From NCBI GenBank assembly GCA_031411575.1, contig JANOBJ010000050.1, positions 1 to 23,334 of the forward strand: 23,334 nucleotides of DNA. The letters are read 5' to 3'. Below are positions 6,801-12,725 of the stretch, piece after piece. Both the position numbers and the translations under genes were made by a program. Under the pieces are notes generated by a model. It was not told the DNA's origin, ran no database searches, and saw only the letters and a program-made list of their open reading frames with translations. This DNA is from JANOBJ01 sp031411575 (GTDB taxonomy: Bacteria; Pseudomonadota; Gammaproteobacteria; Burkholderiales; Burkholderiaceae_C). Within the stretch, counting starts at the first letter, position 1, and each line of letters begins with the position of its first letter.

Positions 6801-6841
6801 GCTATATTATTTATAGCAAACAATGACCACTGGATGCGGAC
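6801..6841 (-). repeat. 41-bp AT-rich dispersed repeat, copy 1
   Basis: Plus-strand layout is GCTA, nine bases, TAGC, five bases, ATGACC, 13 bases ending GGATGCGGAC. It differs from copy 2 (8323-8363) at only two of 41 positions. It lies in the 174-base gap between the HSDL2-like SDR and the isomerase gene, 15 bases upstream of the SDR start codon. On the minus strand only one reading frame is open through it, and that frame closes at a TGA overlapping the SDR ATG. Confidence 0.8.
6810..6818 (-). promoter_or_regulatory. Possible extended -10 promoter element in repeat copy 1
   Basis: Minus-strand TGCTATAAA fits the extended -10 pattern TGnTATAAT. It would give a short leader containing the AAGGAG of the HSDL2-like SDR. 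No convincing -35 is visible, as is tolerated for extended -10 promoters. Confidence 0.35.
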
Positions 6842-6869
6842 GATGAGCATCTTTTGATGCAAAAACATC
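6842..6869. other. Alternating GATG/CATC inverted repeats
   Basis: GATG (6842-6845), CATC (6848-6851), GATG (6856-6859) and CATC (6866-6869) alternate, including a perfect GCATC-TTTT-GATGC dyad at 6847-6860. It lies just upstream of repeat copy 1 in the gap before the HSDL2-like SDR. No T-tract follows on the correct side for a terminator. It could be a protein-binding site or chance. Confidence 0.3.
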
Positions 6870-6959
6870 CTAAAACGCCGTATCGGGATTGTTACCCAAC
6901 AACGACCAGCGTGCACGGCCTGCAGGCGAGCGCAGGCCCGTATGTTCTGGCCCGTGCAC

Positions 6960-7568
6960 TCAAGCCCCCGCGCGCAGCACGGCCGCCCGCAGCAGCAGCA
7001 GACGGTCGTTGCCGAAATACATATCGTCGCCAACGAACATCGTGGGCGAGCCAAAGCCGCCTCGGGCCATCACCTCGTCGGTGTTGGCCTTGAGTTCGGC
7101 CTTGATGGCGGGCTGCGCCATGCCCTCGGCCAGCGCTGCCGCATCCACGCCAGCGCGAGCGGCAATGCCGGCCAGCACCGCGTCTTGCGAAATATCCTCG
7201 TCGTCGCGCCAGTAGGCTTCAAACACGCCGGTGGTGAACGGTATGAAGAGCGGCGCATCGCTGTGCAGCAACCAGATGCACGCGCGCATGGCCTTCACGC
7301 TGTTGACGGGGAAAACGCTGGGCGGCATGCGGATGGCCAGGCCCGCGTCGCGCGCCCAGTCCTGCAGGTCTTTGAGCATGTAGTCGCGCTTGGCCGGCAC
7401 CGGGTTTTCTCGCTGCGCGTACACGCTCGGGTTGACCGCGTTGAAGATGCCGCCCGCCAGCACCGGCTTCCAGTGGATCGGCACGCCCAGCTCGCGGGCC
7501 AGCGGCTGGATGTTGTGAAACGCCAGGTAGGTCCAGGGGCTGGAGCAGTCGAAATAGAAGTCGATCAT
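6960..7568 (-). CDS. DsbA-fold 2-hydroxychromene-2-carboxylate isomerase/kappa-GST-like protein, first
   Basis: A 202-residue thioredoxin-fold protein of the HCCA-isomerase family. The N-terminus MIDFYFDCSSPWTYLAF carries the family DxxSP with the active-site Ser10, which in characterised members contacts the glutathione thiol. The C-terminal GFGSPTMFVGDDMYFGNDRL is the second hallmark. Characterised relatives isomerise 2-hydroxychromene-2-carboxylate in naphthalene degradation or act as kappa-class GSTs, and no naphthalene genes are present here. The ATG at 7568 was preferred over a longer frame starting within the GST gene, since it matches the family N-terminus. It begins ten bases after the stop of the upstream GST gene, so the two are one transcription unit and may both use glutathione. 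Confidence 0.9.
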   Translation of the reverse strand: MIDFYFDCSSPWTYLAFHNIQPLARELGVPIHWKPVLAGGIFNAVNPSVYAQRENPVPAKRDYMLKDLQDWARDAGLAIRMPPSVFPVNSVKAMRACIWLLHSDAPLFIPFTTGVFEAYWRDDEDISQDAVLAGIAARAGVDAAALAEGMAQPAIKAELKANTDEVMARGGFGSPTMFVGDDMYFGNDRLLLLRAAVLRAGA

Positions 7569-7578
7569 GGCCGCGCTT

Positions 7579-8307
7579 TCAGGCTTTGCCAGCCGCCGTG
7601 TGGGCGCCTTCGCGCACGCTTTGCGCGGTCTGGCCAAACAGCGCCTTGCGGGCTTCTTCGGTGAGTGCCGGTGCGCGCAGGTCTTTACCCACGTCGAGGC
7701 CGCGCTTGACGGCGGGCCGCAAAAACAGACCGTCGTACCAGCGCTGAACCTGGGGAAACGCGGCGAGGTCCACCTGTTGCGCCTTGTGGGTGCGCACCCA
7801 GGGGAAGATCGCCATGTCGGCTATCGAATAAGCATCACCCGCGACAAAGGCGCCGGTGCGCGCCAGCTGCGCATCCAGCACGCCGTAGAGGCGGTCCACC
7901 TCTTTGCCGTAGCGCTCGATGGCGTAGGGAATCTGGTCGGGCGCGTACAGCAGAAAATGCCCGTTCTGCCCGGCCATGGGCCCCAAGCCACCCATCTGCC
8001 ACATCAGCCACTGCGCCACCGCGTAGCGCTGGCGCACGCCGGTGGGCCAGAAGCGGCCGGTCTTGTCGGCCAGGTACATCAGAATGGCGCCGCTCTCGAA
8101 CACCGCCACCGGATCGCCGCCGCCCGCGGGCGCGGTGTCCACGATGGCAGGCATGCGGTTGTTGGGCGAGATCGCCAGAAAATCGGCGGCGAACTGCTCG
8201 CCCTTGCCGATGTTGACCGGCACCAGCCGGTACGGCAGGCCACACTCCTCCAGCATGATGGAGATCTTCCAGCCGTTGGGCGTGGGCCAGTAGTGCAGGT
8301 CAATCAT
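7579..8307 (-). CDS. Glutathione S-transferase family protein, YfcG/YghU-like
   Basis: A 242-residue GST of the Nu-class/YfcG-YghU type. The N-terminal thioredoxin domain has TPNGWKISIMLEE (9-21), with the Thr9 and Asn11 used by YfcG/YghU in place of the Tyr or Ser of classical GSTs. SPNNRMPAIVD and FESGAILMYLADKTG bind the glutathione gamma-glutamyl part. The helical C-terminal domain includes AYSIADMAIFPWV. Characterised members have disulfide-bond reductase activity with two glutathiones. ATG 8307 has GAGG seven bases upstream and sits exactly 15 bases after repeat copy 2. It is followed after ten bases by the DsbA-fold isomerase, suggesting a paired glutathione-dependent function that cannot be specified from sequence. 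Confidence 0.92.
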   Translation of the reverse strand: MIDLHYWPTPNGWKISIMLEECGLPYRLVPVNIGKGEQFAADFLAISPNNRMPAIVDTAPAGGGDPVAVFESGAILMYLADKTGRFWPTGVRQRYAVAQWLMWQMGGLGPMAGQNGHFLLYAPDQIPYAIERYGKEVDRLYGVLDAQLARTGAFVAGDAYSIADMAIFPWVRTHKAQQVDLAAFPQVQRWYDGLFLRPAVKRGLDVGKDLRAPALTEEARKALFGQTAQSVREGAHTAAGKA

Positions 8308-8322
8308 CGGGCTACCTCAAGT

Positions 8323-8363
8323 GCTATATTATTTATAGCAAACAATGACCGGTGGATGCGGAC
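8323..8363 (-). repeat. 41-bp AT-rich dispersed repeat, copy 2
   Basis: It is identical to copy 1 (6801-6841) except for two adjacent positions (GG for AC after ATGACC). It lies in the 74-base gap between the crotonase stop and the GST start, 15 bases before the GST ATG, the same distance as copy 1 from its gene. The single open minus-strand frame through it is in phase with the crotonase stop codon and closes at a TGA overlapping the GST ATG. Confidence 0.8.
8332..8340 (-). promoter_or_regulatory. Possible extended -10 promoter element in repeat copy 2
   Basis: Minus-strand TGCTATAAA, as in copy 1, would start transcription a few bases before the GAGG ribosome site of the GST gene. No clear -35 is seen. 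Confidence 0.35.
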
Positions 8364-8381
8364 AAAGGGCCAATATGGCCC

Positions 8382-9158
8382 TCAAACCTGCGAAAAATCG
8401 GGCTTGCGCTTCTCCATGAAAGCGCCAAACGCTTCGCGCGCTGCGGGCTCGCGCAGCATGCGGCCAAAGCTGGCACCTTCGTCGGTCATCTGCTGCGCCA
8501 CCAGCGCGGCCTGGCCTTTTTTCAAGATGCGCTTGGTTTCGATCAGCCACGAGATCGGCATGGTCGCGAGCTTGCGCGCCAGCGCCAGCGCCCAGGCGTT
8601 GGCCTCGGTCGGCGGCACCACGCGGTTGACCAGGCCCACCTCCAGCGCAGCTTCCGCCATGAACGGCTCACCCAGCAGCAGGGCTTCGGCAGCGCGGTGG
8701 TAGCCCAGCATTTGCGGCACCAGCAGGCTGGACGCCGCCTCGGGGCACAGGCCGAGGTTGACGAACGGCATCGAGAACGCCGCGTTGTCACCCGCATACA
8801 CCAGGTCGCAATGAAACAGCATAGTGGTGCCGACGCCGACCGCCGGGCCGCTGACGGCGGCGATCAGGGGCTTGGGGAACGCGGCAATGCCTTGCAGAAA
8901 GCGAAACACCGGCGAGTGTTGGCCGGCAGGCGGCGCGTTCAGGAAATCGCCAATGTCGTTGCCGGCGCTGAAGATGGTTTCGTGGCCCTGAATCACCACC
9001 ACGCGCACGGCCGCATCGTCGGCGGCCTGCTGTAGCGCGTCGGCCATGGCCCCGTACATCGCGGACGTGATCGAGTTTTTCTTGTCCACCCGGTTCAGGG
9101 TGATGGTCATCACACCGGCGTCGGTGTGGGTCAGGATGTCTTGGGGGGTGTTGCTCAT
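8382..9158 (-). CDS. Crotonase-family protein, probably delta3,delta2-enoyl-CoA isomerase (ECI2-like)
   Basis: A 258-residue crotonase-fold enzyme acting on acyl-CoA. The oxyanion-hole segments are FSAGNDI (63-69) and GPAVGVG (104-110). Both glutamates of a true enoyl-CoA hydratase appear replaced: the GGGCE position reads Thr112 and the second reads Phe132 in FSMPFVNLG. Instead Glu140 in GLCPEAASS occupies the position of the catalytic glutamate of ECI/PECI isomerases, and the following SSLLVPQMLG matches that branch. It would shift a 3-enoyl-CoA double bond to the 2-position for beta-oxidation of unsaturated acids. ATG 9158 has AAGGA ahead and overlaps the stop of the upstream isomerase gene (ATGA), so it ends a coupled SDR-isomerase-crotonase set. 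Confidence 0.88.
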   Translation of the reverse strand: MSNTPQDILTHTDAGVMTITLNRVDKKNSITSAMYGAMADALQQAADDAAVRVVVIQGHETIFSAGNDIGDFLNAPPAGQHSPVFRFLQGIAAFPKPLIAAVSGPAVGVGTTMLFHCDLVYAGDNAAFSMPFVNLGLCPEAASSLLVPQMLGYHRAAEALLLGEPFMAEAALEVGLVNRVVPPTEANAWALALARKLATMPISWLIETKRILKKGQAALVAQQMTDEGASFGRMLREPAAREAFGAFMEKRKPDFSQV

Positions 9159-9742
9159 TGCAGTGCTTCCTTCACAAAATCAAGCCGGTCCTGACCCCAG
9201 AACATCTGGTCGCCGACAAACAGGGTGGGCGCGCCAAACACGCCACGGTCAATCGCTTCCTGGGTGGCGGCCTTGAGGCGGTCCTTCACCTCGGCGTCCT
9301 GCGTCAGGGCGAGCAGGGCTGCCGGATCGAACCCCGCCGCGCCCAGCACCGCGCCCACGGTGGCCGGGTCGTTCAGGTTTTTCGAATCGACCCAGATGGC
9401 GCGAAAAACGGCGTCGCCGTACGCCATGAAGCGCGCCGGCTCGCGCAGCTGCAGGCCCACGGCGCCGCGCATCAGCATCAGGGTGTTGATGGGGAAGTAC
9501 GGGTTGCGGTTCAGCGGCACGCGGTAGCGGCGGGCAAAACGGTCAAAGTCGGTGAAGCTGTAGGCGCCTTTGGCGGGAATCGTCGCAGGCGAATGGTTGC
9601 CGGTGGCCTGGAACACGCCGCCCAGCAGCATCGGGCGGTACTGGCACTGGGCGCCGGTTTCGGCCTCGATCACGGGGATCTGCGTCCAGGCCAGGTACGA
9701 GGCCGGGCTGCCGAAATCGAACCAGAACTCGAATGTTTTCAT
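9155..9742 (-). CDS. DsbA-fold 2-hydroxychromene-2-carboxylate isomerase/kappa-GST-like protein, second
   Basis: A 195-residue paralogue of the 6960-7568 product. It starts MKTFEFWFDFGSPASYLAW with the DFGSP motif (Ser12) and ends APTLFVGDQMFWGQDRLDFV. Identity between the two is clear only around these motifs, so they are old paralogues. Its ATG shares one base with the stop of the upstream SDR (TGATG), and its stop overlaps the crotonase ATG (ATGA). A longer reading of this frame to about 10147 is only the antisense-free shadow of the SDR gene and was rejected. Being wedged between an SDR and an enoyl-CoA isomerase suggests an acyl-CoA or ring-cleavage substrate rather than naphthalene chemistry, but this is inference. 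Confidence 0.88.
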   Translation of the reverse strand: MKTFEFWFDFGSPASYLAWTQIPVIEAETGAQCQYRPMLLGGVFQATGNHSPATIPAKGAYSFTDFDRFARRYRVPLNRNPYFPINTLMLMRGAVGLQLREPARFMAYGDAVFRAIWVDSKNLNDPATVGAVLGAAGFDPAALLALTQDAEVKDRLKAATQEAIDRGVFGAPTLFVGDQMFWGQDRLDFVKEALQ

Positions 9743-10476
9743 CAGAATTTCTCCATGTAGGGCCGCAGGTCGAGCTCTTGCGTCCAGGCGTCGCGCGGCT
9801 GGGGGTGCAGCATCCAGTAGGCGTCGGCGATGTGGTCGGGCTTCAAGATACCGTCCTGGTCCTTCAGGGCGTAGCGCTCGGGGAAATTGTCGCGGATAAA
9901 GGCGGTGTCGATCGCGCCGTCGATGATGCTGTGCGCCACGTGGATGCCGCGCGGCCCCAGCTCGCGCGCCATGCTTTGCGCCAGCGCACGCAGCGCATGC
10001 TTGGCACCGGCAAAGGCAGCAAAGTTGGCCGCGCCGCGCAGCGAGGCGGTGGCGCCGGTGAAGATGATGGTCTGCGGGCGGTCCGGCGCGGCGCGCGCGA
10101 CCATGCGCCTCGCCACCTCGCGGCCGTTCAGAAAGCCGCCAAAGCACGCCATCTCCCAGATCTTGAAGTACTTGCGCGCGGTCTCATCCAGCACGCTGCA
10201 GGGCACATTGGCGCCGATGTTGAACACCAGCACTTCAATCGGGCCGATGGTGGATTCGATCTGCTCGACCAGCGCGATGACGTCTTCTTCCTTGCGCGCG
10301 TCGCTGCCAAACGGGACCGCCGTGCCGCCCTCCGCCGCGATCTGCGCCACCAGCGGCGCCAGTTTGTCGAGCTCGCGCCGCGTCACGCAGGCGGTGTAGC
10401 CGCCGCGCGCAAAGCGCCGCGCAATCGCGCCGCCCGTGGCGTCGCCGGCCCCGATGATCAAGGCAACTTGGTTCAT
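9742..10476 (-). CDS. SDR-family protein with catalytic Tyr replaced by Phe
   Basis: A 244-residue Rossmann-fold SDR starting MNQVALIIGAGDATGGAIARR. The cofactor loop GAGDATGG (9-16) departs from TGxxxGIG, and the NNAG motif reads FNIGAN (85-90). The active-site segment reads FAAFAGAKHAL, so the YxxxK tyrosine is Phe155 while Lys159 is kept. With Tyr absent, normal SDR hydride transfer is doubtful: the protein may be a divergent reductase using another acid or a non-catalytic partner. I chose ATG 10476; a longer frame to 10539 would be encoded by the intergenic GC-rich repeat. Its stop TGA overlaps the isomerase ATG by one base. The upstream thioesterase gene is 88 bases away, with the gap filled by the repeat. 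Confidence 0.85.
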   Translation of the reverse strand: MNQVALIIGAGDATGGAIARRFARGGYTACVTRRELDKLAPLVAQIAAEGGTAVPFGSDARKEEDVIALVEQIESTIGPIEVLVFNIGANVPCSVLDETARKYFKIWEMACFGGFLNGREVARRMVARAAPDRPQTIIFTGATASLRGAANFAAFAGAKHALRALAQSMARELGPRGIHVAHSIIDGAIDTAFIRDNFPERYALKDQDGILKPDHIADAYWMLHPQPRDAWTQELDLRPYMEKF

Positions 10477-10485
10477 ACGAACCTG

Positions 10486-10562
10486 CCGCTGGGCCGCCCC
10501 AAGGCGGGTTGCGCCCCTTTGAGGGGCAGCGCAGGACACGAAGTGACAAGCGTGGGGGTCAT
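10486..10562. repeat. GC-rich intergenic REP-like element, copy A
   Basis: It almost fills the gap between the SDR start and the thioesterase stop. It contains two hairpins, CCGCC-CCAA-GGCGG (10494-10507) and GCCCC-TTTGA-GGGGC (10513-10527), followed by a unique-looking tail to the GGGGGTC at 10560. I recognise this type as common between genes of Comamonadaceae. It shares the CCCC-nnnGA-GGGG hairpin with the copies near 15183 and 19318. Confidence 0.6.
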
Positions 10563-10564
10563 AG

Positions 10565-11398
10565 TTACTCTTTGTAGTAAACGACTTGATGGGTGGTCAC
10601 CAGCAATTCCCCGGCTTCGTTCCACAACTGGGCCGTCTGGTCGAAATAGCCATTGTGAAACGCCTGCGCCCGCGCCTGCCCCAGCAAGTACCCGGTACCG
10701 GTGTTTTTGAGCCGGGCGGCGTCGGCATGGAAGTAGATTGTCATGGAGACCGTGCCCAGCGGCACCAGCGTGGCGCGGCGGCGCCAGATGCGCGGAAAAA
10801 ACACGTCTGACAGGGCGGTGAGCGAGGCGAAATCCAGCGCGCGTGGCGGGTTGTCGCGCACCCACAGGCGCGACTGGCTGAGGCCGTGGTCAGCGCCGTC
10901 CCACGCGGCGGGAAAGCCACCTTCGATAAAGCGCATCTCGTAGCGGCTGATCCATTCAACCCGGCCGCGCCCGGCGGGCAACGGTGTTTGGGCAGGTGAC
11001 GGCACCACCGGCATGGTGTGCTCGCCCGCGCTCCAGGTTTCCCGCCGCAGGGCGGTGAACGCGGTCGCTGTCAGCACCGTCTGGCCCTGCTGCGCCATAT
11101 CAATCGTCCAGTGCTGGGTCGAACGGTTGGTACGGGCCGGGCGGGCCTGGACGGTGAAGGGGCCATCGGCCAACGCGGCACAAAAATTGACGGTCAGCGA
11201 TACCGGCTCGCCCAGCCGGTCGGGGTGCTGCAACACCGCGTTGATCGCCTGCGCCGCCGTGATGCCGCCGAACGGGCCGACCATGTTGGCGTAGGCCGGG
11301 CTGGTGTGGCCCTGGAATGTGCCATCAGCTTGCGGTTGCAGGGCCACGGATGCATCAAACGCGTGATCCGCAATGTTTGTCACTGTTGATTCACCCAC
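10565..11398 (-). CDS. TesB-like (double hot-dog) acyl-CoA thioesterase family protein
   Basis: A 277-residue protein with two hot-dog domains. The first has YANMVGPFGGITAAQAINAVLQHP and VNFCAALADGPFTVQARPARTNRSTQHW; the second has FASLTALSDVFFPRIW, GTVSMTIYFHAD and the closing helix-strand QARAQAFHNGYFDQTAQLWNEAGELLVTTHQVVYYKE. It probably hydrolyses medium or long acyl-CoA to free acid and CoA. Start choice: an ATG at 11437 lacks a ribosome site, whereas GTG 11398 has AGGAG six bases upstream and gives a family-like length, so GTG is preferred. It lies between the thiolase and SDR genes, with GC-rich repeats on both sides, so it may be transcribed separately from either. Confidence 0.85.
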   Translation of the reverse strand: MGESTVTNIADHAFDASVALQPQADGTFQGHTSPAYANMVGPFGGITAAQAINAVLQHPDRLGEPVSLTVNFCAALADGPFTVQARPARTNRSTQHWTIDMAQQGQTVLTATAFTALRRETWSAGEHTMPVVPSPAQTPLPAGRGRVEWISRYEMRFIEGGFPAAWDGADHGLSQSRLWVRDNPPRALDFASLTALSDVFFPRIWRRRATLVPLGTVSMTIYFHADAARLKNTGTGYLLGQARAQAFHNGYFDQTAQLWNEAGELLVTTHQVVYYKE

Positions 11399-11440
11399 CG
11401 CCGTCTCCTGCTGTCCAATCACGCGTTCCAGGGCCATCGT

Positions 11441-11508
11441 GGAACCGGCTTCGCCGGGCCACTCTGGTGGCGTCCCCCGGGGGAAGACGCCAAAGGCGGC
11501 TCAGGCGG
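11441..11508. repeat. GC-rich intergenic REP-like element, copy B
   Basis: It lies in the gap between thiolase stop and thioesterase start. The hairpin CCGGC-TTC-GCCGG (11445-11457) is followed by a perfect CCCCCGGGGG palindrome (11474-11483). The leading GAACCGGCTTCGCCGGGC is nearly the same as in copies C and D. The structure could end transcription of the beta-oxidation operon, although there is no T-tract. Confidence 0.6.
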
Positions 11509-11515
11509 TACGTCG

Positions 11516-12724
11516 TCAGACCCGCTCGAAGATTCCCGCCGCTCCCTGCCCCATGCCTACGCACATGGTGACCATGCCGTATTTCAGATTTTTGCGCTGC
11601 AGGGCGTGAACCACTGTCGCCGACCGGATAGCGCCGGTCGCGCCCAGCGGATGGCCCAGCGCAATCGCGCCGCCCATCGGGTTCACTTTGGCCGGATCGA
11701 GCCCGAGCGTGTGGATGACTGCAAGCGACTGCGCCGCGAACGCCTCGTTGAGCTCGAACCAGTCGATGTCCGAGTGTTTCAAGCCGGCGTACTTCAACGC
11801 GGCGGGGATGGCCTCGATCGGACCGATGCCCATGATGTGCGGCGGCACGCCCCGGCTAGCGTAGCTGACAAAACGCGCGAGCGGCTTGAGGTTGAACCGC
11901 TTCAACGCGCTTTCGCTCACCAGGATCAGAGCACCCGCGCCATCAGACGTCTGCGAGCTGTTGCCGGCCGTGACCGAACCCCGCGCGGCGAACACTGTCT
12001 TGAGCTTGGCCAGGCCCTCGACCGTGGTGTCCGGGCGTGCGCCTTCGTCCAGGCTCACGGTGCGCGTGTGGATGCTGACTTCGGCCGAATCCAGATCAAC
12101 CGAGCGCTCGGCCACTTCCACTGGCGTGATCTCAGCAGCAAACTCGCCCGCCTTCATGGCGGCAATGGCCTTCATGTGGGACGCGTAGGCGAACTCGTCC
12201 TGTGCGCCGCGGCTGACCTTCCACTGCTGCGCCACTTTTTCGGCCGTCAGGCCCATGCCGTACGCAATGCCGTAGTTCTCGACGTCATCGGTGTTTGAAA
12301 AGATGGTGGGCGACAGGCTCGGCGAGTTGCCCATCATCGGCACCATGCTCATGCTTTCGGTGCCGGCGGCAATCATCACGTCGGCTTCGCCCACGCGAAT
12401 GCGGTCGGCCGCCATCTGCACCGCGCTCAGGCCCGAGGCACAGAAACGATTGACCGTGATGCCGCCCACGGTGTTGGGCAGACCGGCCAGGATGGCGCCG
12501 ATACGCGCCACGTTCAGGCCCTGGCTGCCCTCGGGGATGGCGCAGCCGCAGATCACGTCTTCAATGGATTTCGGGTCGAGCCCCGGCACCTGCGCCAGCG
12601 CCGCACGCAGCGCGGTGGCCAGCAGATCGTCGGGCCGGGTATTGCGGAAAAAGCCGCGGTGCGACCGGCCAATCGGCGTGCGGGTGGCAGCGACGATGTA
12701 GGCGTCTTGAATCTGTTTGCTCAT
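11516..12724 (-). CDS. Acetyl-CoA C-acyltransferase (3-ketoacyl-CoA thiolase)
   Basis: A 402-residue thiolase catalysing the last step of beta-oxidation: 3-ketoacyl-CoA plus CoA gives acetyl-CoA and a shortened acyl-CoA. The nucleophile is Cys95 in VNRFCASGLSAVQ, the catalytic His358 is in GHPLGATG, and the second Cys388 is in MVTMCVGMGQGAAGIFERV. Length and motifs are complete. ATG 12724 comes one base after the TGA of the upstream fused hydroxyacyl-CoA dehydrogenase gene, and its ribosome site AAGGA lies in that gene's last codons, so the two subunits are translated together. The FadB-FadA pair normally forms a trifunctional complex in the cytosol. GC-rich repeat copy B follows downstream. 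Confidence 0.95.
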   Translation of the reverse strand: MSKQIQDAYIVAATRTPIGRSHRGFFRNTRPDDLLATALRAALAQVPGLDPKSIEDVICGCAIPEGSQGLNVARIGAILAGLPNTVGGITVNRFCASGLSAVQMAADRIRVGEADVMIAAGTESMSMVPMMGNSPSLSPTIFSNTDDVENYGIAYGMGLTAEKVAQQWKVSRGAQDEFAYASHMKAIAAMKAGEFAAEITPVEVAERSVDLDSAEVSIHTRTVSLDEGARPDTTVEGLAKLKTVFAARGSVTAGNSSQTSDGAGALILVSESALKRFNLKPLARFVSYASRGVPPHIMGIGPIEAIPAALKYAGLKHSDIDWFELNEAFAAQSLAVIHTLGLDPAKVNPMGGAIALGHPLGATGAIRSATVVHALQRKNLKYGMVTMCVGMGQGAAGIFERV

Positions 12725-12725
12725 G

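Noticed and set aside
6782..6850. A possible 22-residue leader peptide reading through repeat copy 1 and overlapping the SDR ATG
   Set aside because: No ribosome site before its ATG (6850), and the frame is explained by the open frame of the repeat. Kept only as part of the repeat finding.
10477..10539. 21-codon N-terminal extension of the SDR at 9742-10476
   Set aside because: It would be encoded by the GC-rich repeat and has no SDR similarity; the Rossmann strand begins directly after ATG 10476.
10565..10585. A fifth copy of the 41-bp repeat suggested by GTTACT...GTAGTAA near the thioesterase end
   Set aside because: It lacks the GCTA/TAGC and ATGACC blocks at the required spacing; it simply encodes the protein's C-terminus.
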